DNA of 53,486 bases from Rhizobiaceae bacterium (GTDB taxonomy: Bacteria; Pseudomonadota; Alphaproteobacteria; Rhizobiales; Rhizobiaceae): assembly GCA_019635775.1 (NCBI GenBank), contig JAHBYU010000021.1, forward strand, positions 1 to 53,486, given 5' to 3'. The translations under genes and the position numbers were made by a program. Under the pieces are notes generated by a model. It worked only from the letters and a program-made list of their open reading frames with translations, was not told the origin of the DNA and ran no database searches. Shown here piece after piece: positions 1 to 8,986 of this stretch (the first letter of the stretch is position 1; each line of letters begins with the position of its first letter).

Positions 1-153
1 ATGGCCAGACTGCGAAAGCAGGGCGTGGCAACAGTTAATGTTGTCCGGCGCAGGCAAGCAGCCCTTGCCTCGTGGCGCCGGTCGCGGCAAGTCTAGGCAT
101 GTCAACCGAAGCGGGACCGGTTTCGGAACGGGGACACGCGCGAAGATCGCGCG
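1..153. other. Left-edge segment, tail of an unidentified upstream gene
   Basis: No complete gene fits here. All three forward frames are open to the left edge. One ends at TAA 36-38, one at TAG 94-96, and one at TGA 155-157, the last overlapping the ATG at 154. The residues left are too few and too low in complexity to assign a family. CHASE2 cyclases in related bacteria often follow a FecR-domain gene, so a FecR tail is possible, but nothing in the sequence proves it. Confidence 0.2.
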
Positions 154-165
154 ATGAGGGGACCG

Positions 166-2388
166 ATGAGAAACTTCCTGACTCGTCTCTTGCACCGGGC
201 GCGACGCAGGCCGCACCTCGCCATATGGTCGGTCGGGTTGCTTGTCATCGCGGCTGTCGTCATCGGCGCATACTCTCCCGTCAGTCCGCTTGGCCGGTTG
301 GACGATCTCGTCTTCGATACCTACCAGAAGCTGCGTCCACGTCCGGCGACCGAAAGTGCGGTCGCCGTGGTCGACGTGGACGATGAAAGCATCCGGCGTC
401 TTGGTCAGTGGCCGTGGCCGCGTACGGTGATCGCCCGGATCATCGACCGGCTGACCGAGGAAGGTGTCGCGACCATCGGCCTTGACGTCGTGTTTTCCGA
501 GCCGGATCGCACGTCTCCCGCCTTGGCTGTTGCGCAACTGGAAGGGCAGGGGTTTCAGGTCAGCCATCCGGGTCCCACCGAGGATCTGGATCATGACAGG
601 GTGCTTGCCGCGAGCTTTGCCCGCTCTCCTGTCGTGGCAGGCCTTGTCCTTTCTGAAGGCGTCGATACGCCTCCGCCGCCGCCGAAGGCGGGTTTCGCAT
701 TCGCGGGCGACAACCCGACGCAATATCTGCCGTCGTTTCCCGGCGCCGTGCGCAACCTGTCGATCCTCGATGACGCCGCACCGGGCATCGGGGTCTTCAG
801 CTTTCCGCCCGCCGATGACGGGGTCGTGCGCCGCATTCCGCTCCTGTCGCGTTTCGGAGACAATCTTTATCCCGCGCTGTCGGTGGAATCGCTGCGTCTG
901 GCGCAGGGTGCCTCCACCATCATCGTGCGCAGCACGGGGGCCAGCGGCGAATTCGACACCGGACAGGCTGGGATGACCGCGATCAAGGTCGGCGACCTTG
1001 AGATACCCACCGGGCCCGAAGGCCGGATCTGGGTCTACTATACTGACAAGCACACGTCGCCCGTGATCCCCGCATACAAGCTGCTCGACACGCCTGACCC
1101 TGAGGTGCGCAACCAGATCGAGGGGCGCATCGCTTTGATCGGCACGTCGGCCGTCGGCCTGCGCGACCTCGTGTCGACGCCGCTTCGCGCCGGCTACCCC
1201 GGCGTGCTGGTGCATGCCGAGATCATCGATCAGGTCATCAACCAGAAGTTCCTCACCCGACCGGACTGGGCTCAGGGCTTCGAGATATTCCTTGCCATCG
1301 GGCTGGGGCTGGTCGTGCTCGCTTTCCTGCCCTGGTTGCCGACGTGGGCCAATGTCGCAGTGGCGGGGAGCGCGCTTGCGCTCAGCATAGCCGGCGGCTG
1401 GTTCGCATTCGCCGACCGCAGTCTGCTACTCTCCCCCATCCTGCCGGCACAGACCAGCCTTCTCGCATTCGGAGTGGCCTCGGGCATCCGACTGCTGCTG
1501 AGCGAAAGCGAAAGCCGCTACATACGCACGGCCTTCACCCACTATCTGTCGCCCCATATGGTCGAGCAGCTGGTTCACAATCCCGACGCGCTGGTACTCG
1601 GTGGGGAGAACCGCGAACTGACGATCCTCTTTTGCGACATCCGCTCCTTCACGAGTATTTCCGAAACGATGGAGCCGACCGAACTGACCGTCTTCCTCAA
1701 CAATTTCCTGACGCCCATGACCAACGTGCTGATGGAGCGGGAAGCAACGATCGACAAGTATATCGGCGATGCGATCATGGCGTTCTGGAACGCTCCGCTC
1801 GATGTGCCGGACCATCGCCAGAAGGCATGCGAGGGCGTTCTGGCGATGCTCGCCGCCCTTGACGAGCTCAACCGCACCCTGGAGAAGCCGGTGCAGATCG
1901 GGATCGGCCTTAACAGCGGCATATGCTGCGTTGGCAATCTCGGTTCACGCCAGCGCTTCGATTATTCGGCGATCGGCGACAGCGTCAACGTTGGCTCGCG
2001 CATCGAGGGGCTGACCAAGCAGTATGGTCTCAGCAACCTCATCGCCGAAAGCACGGCAAAGGGCGTCGAGGGCCTTGCCATGCTGGAGGTCGACAAGGTC
2101 ATGGTGGTCGGCCGCGACGAGGCGACTTCAATATACACCCTGCTGGGCGGGCGAGAGCGCGCCGCCCAGAAGGAGTTTCAGGAGTTGGCCCGGCTGCACG
2201 GGAGTTTCCTGGCCTCCTATCGCGCGGGTCGTTTCGCGGATGCGGCCGCCGAGCTTGCGCGGCTGGAGCAATCGTCACCGCACGAATTGCGCAAGGTCTA
2301 TGCCGAATACCGGCGCCGTGTGGAAGCCTATCTCGTCAGCCCGCCTCCCGCAGACTGGGACGGTTCCTGGCGCGCCGAACACAAGTAG
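166..2388 (+). CDS. CHASE2-domain class III adenylate cyclase, membrane-bound
   Basis: The 740-aa protein has an N-terminal membrane helix (about residues 19-36), a large extracytoplasmic CHASE2 sensor domain (about 45-365), three more helices (about 370-388, 393-415, 420-442) and a C-terminal class III cyclase domain. The metal-binding aspartates are D491 (FCDIRSF) and D535 (YIGD). Lys531 (IDKYIGD) and Asp599 (FDYSAIGD) occupy the two purine-specifying positions and point to ATP rather than GTP, so the product should be cAMP. I chose ATG 166 because GAGGGGACC lies just before it; ATG 154 in the same frame overlaps an upstream stop and has no clear ribosome site. The ligand is unknown. It probably links an envelope signal to a CRP-type regulator encoded elsewhere. 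Confidence 0.9.
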   Translation: MRNFLTRLLHRARRRPHLAIWSVGLLVIAAVVIGAYSPVSPLGRLDDLVFDTYQKLRPRPATESAVAVVDVDDESIRRLGQWPWPRTVIARIIDRLTEEGVATIGLDVVFSEPDRTSPALAVAQLEGQGFQVSHPGPTEDLDHDRVLAASFARSPVVAGLVLSEGVDTPPPPPKAGFAFAGDNPTQYLPSFPGAVRNLSILDDAAPGIGVFSFPPADDGVVRRIPLLSRFGDNLYPALSVESLRLAQGASTIIVRSTGASGEFDTGQAGMTAIKVGDLEIPTGPEGRIWVYYTDKHTSPVIPAYKLLDTPDPEVRNQIEGRIALIGTSAVGLRDLVSTPLRAGYPGVLVHAEIIDQVINQKFLTRPDWAQGFEIFLAIGLGLVVLAFLPWLPTWANVAVAGSALALSIAGGWFAFADRSLLLSPILPAQTSLLAFGVASGIRLLLSESESRYIRTAFTHYLSPHMVEQLVHNPDALVLGGENRELTILFCDIRSFTSISETMEPTELTVFLNNFLTPMTNVLMEREATIDKYIGDAIMAFWNAPLDVPDHRQKACEGVLAMLAALDELNRTLEKPVQIGIGLNSGICCVGNLGSRQRFDYSAIGDSVNVGSRIEGLTKQYGLSNLIAESTAKGVEGLAMLEVDKVMVVGRDEATSIYTLLGGRERAAQKEFQELARLHGSFLASYRAGRFADAAAELARLEQSSPHELRKVYAEYRRRVEAYLVSPPPADWDGSWRAEHK

Positions 2389-2500
2389 ACAATAGACGCG
2401 CTTGTACCCGGAGCGCGTGTTCGGGCTATACTGGGGCGAGAGCGAAAGCAGTGAGCACAGGTCGGTGAGCGCCAGCGGAGGAAGCAGGGACAGGAGAGGG

Positions 2501-3532
2501 GTGAAGCTGCGCACGCGCAGGGGAGGCGGGCGTCCGACCATCGCTGATGTCGCCAGGCTTGCCGGCGTCGGTGCTATCACCGTGTCGCGCGCCCTGCGCG
2601 AGCCTGAACGCGTCTCGGAAAATCTGCGCCAGCAGATCCAGCGGGCCGTTGACGAACTTGGCTATGTGCCGGATCACAACGCGCGCGCACTCGCCTCGGC
2701 GCGGGCGGAAGTCTTCGGCGTCCTCGTGCCCTCGCTCACCAACAACGTGTTCGCCGAGGTGGTGCGTGGCATTTACGACAGCCTGTCCGACAGCCCTTTT
2801 CGCGTCCAGCTTGCCAACACGCACTATTCCGGCCTCGAGGAGGAGCGTCTGCTGCAGCTTTTCCTCAGCCAGCGCCCCGCGGCGCTGATCGTGTCAGGCA
2901 TCGACCAGACCGCAAGCGCGCGCAAGCTTCTGGAAGACGCCGGTTGCCCGGTCGTGCAGATCATGGAAACAGGACCGGACCCGGTCGACATGATGGTTGG
3001 CTTCTCCCATCTGGAGGGTGGACGCGCGGCAACGGAGCACCTCATCGAATCCGGCTGCCGCCGCATCGGCTTCCTCGGTGCACGCATGGATCCGCGCTCG
3101 CAGCGACGTCTTGCAGGCTATCGCGCCGCGATGGAAGCGGCAGGGCTCTTCGATCCGCGTCTGGTGACCACCACGCCCGTGCCCTCGAGCGTCACGCTCG
3201 GCCGCGATCTCTTCCGCGATGCGCTTGCCAAGATCCCCTCGCTCGACGGGGTCTTCTGCAACAACGACGACCTCGCCCTCGGTGTGCTTTTCGAATGCCA
3301 CCGCGCCGCGATCGCGGTCCCGCAGACCATCAGCATCTGCGGCTTCAACGATCTCGACATGATGCAGGTCGCGTTTCCGTCGGTGACCAGCATCCGCACG
3401 CACCGATACGAGATCGGCCGGCAGGCGGTCGCTATGGCAATGGAGGCGATCGGCGGTTCATGGCCGCAAGACCGGGTCATCGACCTCGGTTTCGAACTAA
3501 GGCGCCGGGAAAGTACCGATCGAAGGCATTAG
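2501..3532 (+). CDS. gntR: LacI-family repressor, gluconate GntR type
   Basis: This 343-aa LacI-family protein has an N-terminal helix-turn-helix at about residues 13-33 (PTIADVARLAGV) followed by a periplasmic-binding-protein-like effector domain. Stretches such as GVLVPSLTNNVFAEV and LDGVFCNNDDLALG closely match my memory of E. coli GntR, the gluconate repressor. The start is GTG 2501 with AGGAGAGGG just upstream; GTG 2465 and TTG 2402 lie in frame but have poorer sites. It precedes a sugar ABC importer and gluconokinase on the same strand, and a 14-bp palindrome lies in the gap (3571-3584). The likely role is repression of that operon, relieved by gluconate or a related aldonate. The exact effector is inferred. 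Confidence 0.85.
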   Translation: MKLRTRRGGGRPTIADVARLAGVGAITVSRALREPERVSENLRQQIQRAVDELGYVPDHNARALASARAEVFGVLVPSLTNNVFAEVVRGIYDSLSDSPFRVQLANTHYSGLEEERLLQLFLSQRPAALIVSGIDQTASARKLLEDAGCPVVQIMETGPDPVDMMVGFSHLEGGRAATEHLIESGCRRIGFLGARMDPRSQRRLAGYRAAMEAAGLFDPRLVTTTPVPSSVTLGRDLFRDALAKIPSLDGVFCNNDDLALGVLFECHRAAIAVPQTISICGFNDLDMMQVAFPSVTSIRTHRYEIGRQAVAMAMEAIGGSWPQDRVIDLGFELRRRESTDRRH

Positions 3533-3570
3533 GGTTTTGGGGGGACTGAATTCCGCTTTACAGCAAATGT

Positions 3571-3584
3571 TGGTAGCGCTACCA
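3571..3584. promoter_or_regulatory. Perfect palindromic LacI-family operator
   Basis: TGGTAGCGCTACCA is a perfect 14-bp palindrome with the central CG step typical of LacI-family operators. It lies between the repressor gene and the substrate-binding-protein gene, 139 bp before the ATG at 3723, so it probably governs the transporter-kinase operon. I did not find a second full copy in the window. Confidence 0.75.
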
Positions 3585-3722
3585 TAAAAATGCTCGGGGT
3601 ATCGGAAGGTCGTTCGAGCAGGAGGATGCGCGGCCAGAAATGGCCGTCGGTTGCGTGGCCGAATTTTCACGCAGGAGGACTGCGGCGCCATCAGGCAGCC
3701 GCTTTTGTTATGGGAGGAATAC

Positions 3723-4847
3723 ATGTTCAAGATGCTTCTTGGCGGCGCTGTGGCCGCTACAGCCCTGACTATGCTTAGCACGACGGCCATGGCCGAGCCG
3801 GAAATCGTGGCCGGTCCTGCGGGAAACCCCGAGTGCTTCGTGCCGTGGACGGCAGAAACGAAATTCTTCCAGTTCCCGAAGAAGGAAGGTCCGTACCGGA
3901 TTGCGCTTGCCAATGGCTACATCGCCAACACATGGCGCATCCAGATGATCCAGACGGCAAAGGCCTACGCCGCGCAGCCTGAGGTCGCCGCGAAGCTCAA
4001 GGAATTCAAGGTTGTCTCGACCGGTGAGGACGTGCCGGCGCAGATTTCCGCGATCAACAACTTCATCGACTCCGGTTATGACGCGATCGTCGTCAACGCG
4101 CAGAACCCGACCGCCTTCGCGCCTGTCATCAAGCGCGCCAAGGACGCTGGCGTCGTTCTGGTTGCATTCGACAACATCCTCGACACCGAGGATGCGATCA
4201 ACGTCAACGTCGACCAGAAGGGTCTCGGCGAACTCTGGGGCAACTGGCTGATCGAGCACCTGCCCGACGGCGGCAAGATCCTCGAAGTGCGTGGTGTGGC
4301 CGGCACGTCGGTCGACACCGACCGCCACAACGGCATCCATGAGCGCTTCGACGCCAGCGGCAAGAACTGGGAAGTCGTCGAGGTGCTGGGCAAGTGGGAC
4401 GATCCGACCGCGCAGAAAGCGACGGCGGACGCGATCGCCGTTCACAAGAAGTTTGACGGCATCACCGTGCAGGGCGGATCCACCGGCACCATTCAGGCGG
4501 TGATCGACGCCAACCACCCGTTCGTCCCCGTGGGCGGCGAGACGGAAAACGGATTCCGCAAGTTCTGCGCGAAGCACGCCGGTGAAGGGCTGAAGTGCAC
4601 CTCGGCTGGTTCCGGTCCCGCACAGGTCGCCGTCGCCATCAAGACGGCCATCGCGGCACTGGAAGGCGAAGTGATACCGCAGACCGTGAAGCTGCCGCTC
4701 GCGATCGTTTCCGATCCGGACTTCAAGGAGGGCGTAGACTTCTTCCCGAACGAGTCCGACAACTTCTTCGTCGGCAATTCCTTCCCGACCTGCGGCATCA
4801 ACTTCACTGCCCAGGAAATCATGGGTCAGTCCAAGGAAAATCAGTAG
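3723..4847 (+). CDS. CUT2 sugar ABC transporter, periplasmic substrate-binding protein
   Basis: The 374-aa lipidless exported protein has a clear Sec signal peptide (residues 1-24, ending AMA before EPEIV) and the type I periplasmic binding fold of the ribose/galactose family (for example IALANGYIANTWR, ISAINNFIDSGYDAIVVNAQNP, DQKGLGELWGNWL). ATG 3723 is preceded by GGGAGGAA; longer in-frame readings would bury the signal peptide. It is the first gene of an operon with a double ATPase, two permeases and gluconokinase. The ligand is probably gluconate or an aldonate by context; family membership alone does not settle it. A 13-bp hairpin follows the stop and may raise its mRNA level relative to the downstream genes. 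Confidence 0.88.
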   Translation: MFKMLLGGAVAATALTMLSTTAMAEPEIVAGPAGNPECFVPWTAETKFFQFPKKEGPYRIALANGYIANTWRIQMIQTAKAYAAQPEVAAKLKEFKVVSTGEDVPAQISAINNFIDSGYDAIVVNAQNPTAFAPVIKRAKDAGVVLVAFDNILDTEDAINVNVDQKGLGELWGNWLIEHLPDGGKILEVRGVAGTSVDTDRHNGIHERFDASGKNWEVVEVLGKWDDPTAQKATADAIAVHKKFDGITVQGGSTGTIQAVIDANHPFVPVGGETENGFRKFCAKHAGEGLKCTSAGSGPAQVAVAIKTAIAALEGEVIPQTVKLPLAIVSDPDFKEGVDFFPNESDNFFVGNSFPTCGINFTAQEIMGQSKENQ

Positions 4848-4857
4848 GCATCTGCTG

Positions 4858-4891
4858 CAACCGGCGCCGCAAGGTTTCGCGGCGCCGGTTG
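4858..4891 (+). promoter_or_regulatory. Intercistronic 13-bp stem-loop after the binding-protein gene
   Basis: The arms at 4858-4870 (CAACCGGCGCCGC) and 4879-4891 are perfectly complementary, with the 8-nt loop AAGGTTTC. There is no T-tract, and the ATPase start follows 23 bp later. This looks like a processing or stabilising hairpin that lets the binding protein be made in excess over the membrane components, or a partial terminator. Confidence 0.65.
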
Positions 4892-4914
4892 TCCCGGAAC
4901 ATCAGGGAGGTTTC

Positions 4915-6471
4915 ATGGATACGGCTCCGGAGGAGACGAGGCCGCTCCTGCACATGCAGGGCATCTCCAAGCGTTACGGTGGCGTGCGCGCGCTGGAGGA
5001 TGCCGAACTCGTCGTCCATGCCGGCCGCATCCACGCCATCCTCGGCGAAAACGGCGCGGGCAAGTCGACGCTGATCAAGGTCATGTCCGGCGTTGTCGCG
5101 CCCGATCAGGGACGCATTGTGCTGGACGGCGCGGAGGTAACTTTCGACTCGCCAGCCGCCGCCAACAAGGCAGGCGTCGTCTGCATCTTCCAGGAGCTTT
5201 CGCTGATCCCCGAACTCAGCGTCGCCGACAACATCATGATCTCCGATCCGCCGACCCGGTTCGGCATGATCGACCGCAGGGCGCAGCGCAGGATCGCCGT
5301 GGAGGCGCTGGCGCGCGCCGGCGCATCTGACATTCACCCATCGGCGCTGGTCAAGGATCTGCCGCTGTCGCGCAGGCAGATGGTGGAAATCGCCAAGGCG
5401 CTCGCACGCAAGCCGCGCATCCTCATCCTCGACGAGGCGACATCGGCGCTTACCGCTGCCGACGTCTCCAAGGTGTTCGACGTGCTCAAGAGATTGCGCT
5501 CGGAGGGGCTGGCGCTGCTCTACATCTCGCATCGCATGCACGAGATCGCAGAGCTTGCGGATGACTGCACCGTCTTCCGCAACGGGCAGAAGATCGCGAC
5601 ATACAAGGCGGGAACGAAGAGCGACAATGAAGTCATCGAACTGATGATCGGTCGCGAATACCAGAACGTGTTTCCTCCCAAGCCGGCGCCGAACGCGGCT
5701 GCCAAGCCGATCCTCGAGTGCCGTGGCCTCACTTGGACCGACCGGCTCACCGACATCAATTTCACCGTCCGGCCCGGAGAGGTCGTCGGGCTCGGCGGGC
5801 TTGACGGTCAGGGCCAGCGCGAGCTTCTGCTCGCCCTCTTCGGCGTGCTTCGGGGCTGCACCGGCCAGATCGTCATCGACGGAGAGCCGGTCCGGCTCGC
5901 CAGTCCGGCGCAGGCGAGTTCCGGCAAGGTCGGCATGGCTTTGATCCCGGAGGACCGCAAGACGGAAGGCCTGATGCTGCCGATGACGGTTCGCGAGAAC
6001 CTTGCATTCGCGGCGATGGACAAGGTGTCGAAACACGGCATCATCGATCGCCAGGCCGAGGACCGGCTTCTCGATGAAATGGTCAAGCTGCTCGCCATCA
6101 AGACGGCAGGCCTCGAAATTCCGGTCGGGGCGCTGTCGGGCGGCAATCAGCAGAAGGTTGTCATCGCCAAGTGGCTGATGCGTCATCCGCGCATCATCCT
6201 CCTCAACGATCCAACGCGCGGCATCGACGTCGGCACGAAGCAGGAAATCTATCAGTTGCTTCGCCGGCTTGCCGACCAGGGCGCCGCAATCGTCTTCTAT
6301 TCCACCGATTACGATGAACTGATCGGCTGCTGCGACAGGGTGCTTGTACTGTATGACGGGGCGATCAAGCGCGAGCTGGTCGGCGATGAGATAACCGAGC
6401 ATGCGCTGATTGCCAGCGCGCTCAACATCGATGTCGCCGAAGCCGCGAAAATGGCGAGGGCGAACGCATGA
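4915..6471 (+). CDS. CUT2 sugar ABC transporter, double ATP-binding subunit
   Basis: This 518-aa protein contains two fused nucleotide-binding domains, as in RbsA and MglA. Domain 1 has Walker A at residues 44-52 (GENGAGKST), a variant signature (LPLSRRQ instead of LSGGQ) and Walker B LILDEATSAL. Domain 2 has the degenerate P-loop normal for the family (GGLDGQGQRE) and a normal LSGGNQQ signature. Its Walker B reads LLNDPTRGIDVG, with Asn-Asp where LDEP is usual, so one composite ATP site probably has altered hydrolysis. ATG 4915 follows CAGGGAGGTTTC. It overlaps the next permease gene by 4 bp (ATGA), indicating translational coupling. Confidence 0.92.
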   Translation: MDTAPEETRPLLHMQGISKRYGGVRALEDAELVVHAGRIHAILGENGAGKSTLIKVMSGVVAPDQGRIVLDGAEVTFDSPAAANKAGVVCIFQELSLIPELSVADNIMISDPPTRFGMIDRRAQRRIAVEALARAGASDIHPSALVKDLPLSRRQMVEIAKALARKPRILILDEATSALTAADVSKVFDVLKRLRSEGLALLYISHRMHEIAELADDCTVFRNGQKIATYKAGTKSDNEVIELMIGREYQNVFPPKPAPNAAAKPILECRGLTWTDRLTDINFTVRPGEVVGLGGLDGQGQRELLLALFGVLRGCTGQIVIDGEPVRLASPAQASSGKVGMALIPEDRKTEGLMLPMTVRENLAFAAMDKVSKHGIIDRQAEDRLLDEMVKLLAIKTAGLEIPVGALSGGNQQKVVIAKWLMRHPRIILLNDPTRGIDVGTKQEIYQLLRRLADQGAAIVFYSTDYDELIGCCDRVLVLYDGAIKRELVGDEITEHALIASALNIDVAEAAKMARANA

Positions 6472-7448
6472 GTGAGTGGCGTTACTGGTTCGCCGAGCAG
6501 AAGGGTACGTTGCTCGCGCTCGGCATATTCCTCGTCATGTTTATCATCTACACGTCGAACCATCCGGCCGGCTTCACGGCCAATGTGGTTCAGACGGCTT
6601 CCAACAAGGGCGTGCTGCTGGCCTTCGTGGCGATGGCGCAGACACTGGTGGTCATCACGGCCGGGATAGACCTGTCGGTCGGCATGATCTTCCTGCTAAC
6701 GAATTGCCTTGCCTCATGGCTCGTGGTCGGAGGACCTGTCGAGACAACCCTTGGCGTGATCGCGGTGCTGCTGGTCGGCGTGCTGTGCGGCGCGCTTAAC
6801 GGAGCTATCGTCATCTATGGCCGTTTGCAGCCGATCGTTGCGACGATCGCGACCGGAGCCATGTATTTCGGCATTGCGCTGTTGCTGAGACCATTTCCGG
6901 GCGGCTCGGTGAACGAGGACCTTGCCGACGCGCTGACCGGGCGTCTGTTTGGCGTTATCCCCGCCAGCCTCGTCACGTTGCTGGCTACGGTTCTCATTAT
7001 CTGGGTTCCGTTCAGCCGTTCGGTCTACGGTCGCGCGGCCTATGCCGCCGGTTCGTCCGAGGTTGCCGCCTACATGTCGGGTGTTCCGATCAAGCGCGGC
7101 AAGTTCCTGGCCTATGTGCTTGCCGGCCTGCTTGCCTCGTTCGGGGGTCTTTTCCTGACCTTCTTCACCTATACGGGAGAAGCGGCCTATGCGAGCGGCA
7201 ATGCCTACACGCTGTTTTCCATAGCTGCGGTGGTTCTCGGTGGAGTTTCGCTTTTTGGCGGCCGGGGCAGCGTCATCGGCGCGATCTTCGGAGCCTTTGC
7301 GTTCCGGACCATCGGTGACCTGCTTTTCGTGTTCGACCTCGATCCGCTGTGGCAGCCTCTGTTCCAGGGCGTCGTGCTCCTGCTTGCGGTCAGCCTCGGC
7401 GCCTTCGCGCTGTTCCGTGTCAAGAACCGTCTGGAGTGGTTCGGATGA
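6468..7448 (+). CDS. CUT2 sugar ABC transporter permease 1
   Basis: The 326-aa integral inner-membrane protein belongs to the RbsC/BPD_transp_2 family. It carries the usual family stretches VITAGIDLSVGMIFLLTN near the N-terminus and VLGGVSLFGGRGSVIGAIFG near the C-terminus. The ATG at 6468 overlaps the ATPase stop, and its own stop overlaps the start of the second permease, so three genes are translationally coupled. It would pair with the second permease to form the translocation pore. The sugar cannot be read from this subunit. Confidence 0.9.
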   Translation: MSEWRYWFAEQKGTLLALGIFLVMFIIYTSNHPAGFTANVVQTASNKGVLLAFVAMAQTLVVITAGIDLSVGMIFLLTNCLASWLVVGGPVETTLGVIAVLLVGVLCGALNGAIVIYGRLQPIVATIATGAMYFGIALLLRPFPGGSVNEDLADALTGRLFGVIPASLVTLLATVLIIWVPFSRSVYGRAAYAAGSSEVAAYMSGVPIKRGKFLAYVLAGLLASFGGLFLTFFTYTGEAAYASGNAYTLFSIAAVVLGGVSLFGGRGSVIGAIFGAFAFRTIGDLLFVFDLDPLWQPLFQGVVLLLAVSLGAFALFRVKNRLEWFG

Positions 7449-8434
7449 GCGATACCGTTACAGGCGGTGATACCGTGAGCCGGATGCCGAAATTCCTGCG
7501 CAGGGCCGATCCGGCGGTCGCGACGGCCTTCGCATGCATCATCGCGCTCCTCATCTTCGGCAGCCTCTATTCGTCGAGCTTCCTGTCGCCGGAATATCTG
7601 TTGCAGCAGCTCAAGGTGGCGTCCTTCCTTGGCGTGATAGCAACCGGGATGATGCTGGTCATTCTGCTCGGCCAGATCGACCTTTCGGTTCCGTGGACGG
7701 TCGCAACCGGCGCCATGATGGCGTCCGCCGCGGCTGCGTTCGGGCCGATGGGCGTGGCGCTCGCCATCCCCTTCGGCATTTTTTGCGGCATGATGATCGG
7801 GCTGGTCAACGGCATCGGGGTGGCCTATCTCCGCATCCCATCGATGATCATAACGCTGGCGACGAACGCGGTCGCCCAGGGTCTGATGGTTGTCTACACC
7901 GGCGGCTTCTCGCCGCAGGATTCCGCTTCAGAAGCCATGCGCTACCTCGCTACGGGTTCGCTTGTTCCCGGTGTGCCGAATGCCGTGATCGTATGGGCGC
8001 TGATCGGCGCCGGGACGGTCTTCCTGCTCACACGCACGACATTCGGGCGTTCCATCTATGCGATCGGGAATCGTGAGCGCGCAGCCTATCTGTCGGGCGT
8101 GGATACACGGCGGATCGTGATGATAACCTTTGCCATCGCCGGCGGACTTTCCGCTTTCGGTGGCGTCCTGCTTGCCGGCTATGCATCCAAGGCCGCCCAG
8201 TCGATGGGGGATGCCTACCTGCTTCCCGCCATCGCGGCTGTCGTTCTGGGCGGTACCTCGATCCTGGGCGGGCGCGGCTCCTATCTGGGCACCGTCGCGG
8301 GCGTCATTCTCATCACCCTTCTGCAATCGATCCTGTCGGTCATGCAGATGCCGGAGGCGGGCCGTCAGATCATCTATGGCGTCGTGATCGTCGTGATGCT
8401 GCTGCTTTACGGCCGCGCGCCGGCCAGCCGGTGA
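7445..8434 (+). CDS. CUT2 sugar ABC transporter permease 2
   Basis: This 329-aa RbsC-type permease starts at ATG 7445 (MSDTVTGGD), which overlaps the previous stop by 4 bp; a longer in-frame reading back to 7349 only runs through permease 1 in another frame. Family landmarks are ILLGQIDLSVPWTVATG and VLGGTSILGGRGSYLGT. Having two different permeases suggests a heterodimeric channel rather than the RbsC homodimer. It is followed 6 bp later by gluconokinase, which ties the transporter to that kinase. Confidence 0.9.
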   Translation: MSDTVTGGDTVSRMPKFLRRADPAVATAFACIIALLIFGSLYSSSFLSPEYLLQQLKVASFLGVIATGMMLVILLGQIDLSVPWTVATGAMMASAAAAFGPMGVALAIPFGIFCGMMIGLVNGIGVAYLRIPSMIITLATNAVAQGLMVVYTGGFSPQDSASEAMRYLATGSLVPGVPNAVIVWALIGAGTVFLLTRTTFGRSIYAIGNRERAAYLSGVDTRRIVMITFAIAGGLSAFGGVLLAGYASKAAQSMGDAYLLPAIAAVVLGGTSILGGRGSYLGTVAGVILITLLQSILSVMQMPEAGRQIIYGVVIVVMLLLYGRAPASR

Positions 8435-8440
8435 GCGGGC

Positions 8441-8986
8441 ATGCCTCAGACTAATCCCGAAGCTGGCGCGCCGCCCCCGGTCATCGTTGTCGTCATGGGC
8501 GTCAGCGGCTCGGGAAAGAGCGTCGTCGGTGCTTCACTCGCCGAGGCGCTTGGCGCCCGTTTTGCCGAGGGCGACAGCTTTCATCCACCCGAAAACATCA
8601 ACCGCATGTCTGCGGGCATGCCGCTGCGCGACGAGGATCGTTGGGGATGGCTGGACGCCATAGCCGTCGAAATCACCAATGCGGAACTCAAGGGTGAACC
8701 GCTTGTTGTCACCTGTTCCGCGTTGAAGCGTATCTACCGCGACCGGCTGAGGCTTGCCAGCCGGTATCTCCGGTTCGTGTATCTGGAACTTCCGCGTGAC
8801 GTCGCTGCCGCTCGGGTGGCGGCACGAAAGGGACATTTCATGCCGGCCAGCCTCATAGACAGCCAGTTTGCGGATCTGGAATCCCCTGCCGAAGACGAGC
8901 ATGCAATTGCCCTGGATGCGACAAGGCGTCCGGAAGACGTCGTGGCCGCGGCGATCTCCCGGCTCGGATTGGCCGCGACGGCATAG
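8441..8986 (+). CDS. gntK: Gluconokinase
   Basis: This 181-aa cytosolic kinase transfers phosphate from ATP to D-gluconate, giving 6-phosphogluconate for the Entner-Doudoroff or pentose-phosphate pathway. The P-loop is at residues 20-27 (GVSGSGKS). The family signatures AEGDSFHPPENINRMSAGMPLRDEDRWGWL, split here as EGDSFHPPENINRM then PLRDEDRWGWL, and the lid RKGHFMPASLIDSQF are all present, at the family's usual length. It is the last gene of the repressor-importer operon and the best clue to its substrate. A 6-bp hairpin without a T-run (8991-9008) follows the stop. Confidence 0.93.
   Translation: MPQTNPEAGAPPPVIVVVMGVSGSGKSVVGASLAEALGARFAEGDSFHPPENINRMSAGMPLRDEDRWGWLDAIAVEITNAELKGEPLVVTCSALKRIYRDRLRLASRYLRFVYLELPRDVAAARVAARKGHFMPASLIDSQFADLESPAEDEHAIALDATRRPEDVVAAAISRLGLAATA

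Noticed and set aside
4819-6402. 527-codon open frame on the minus strand across the first importer ATPase gene
   Set aside because: It lies antisense to a clear ABC ATPase, has no family resemblance and follows from the GC-rich third-position bias.
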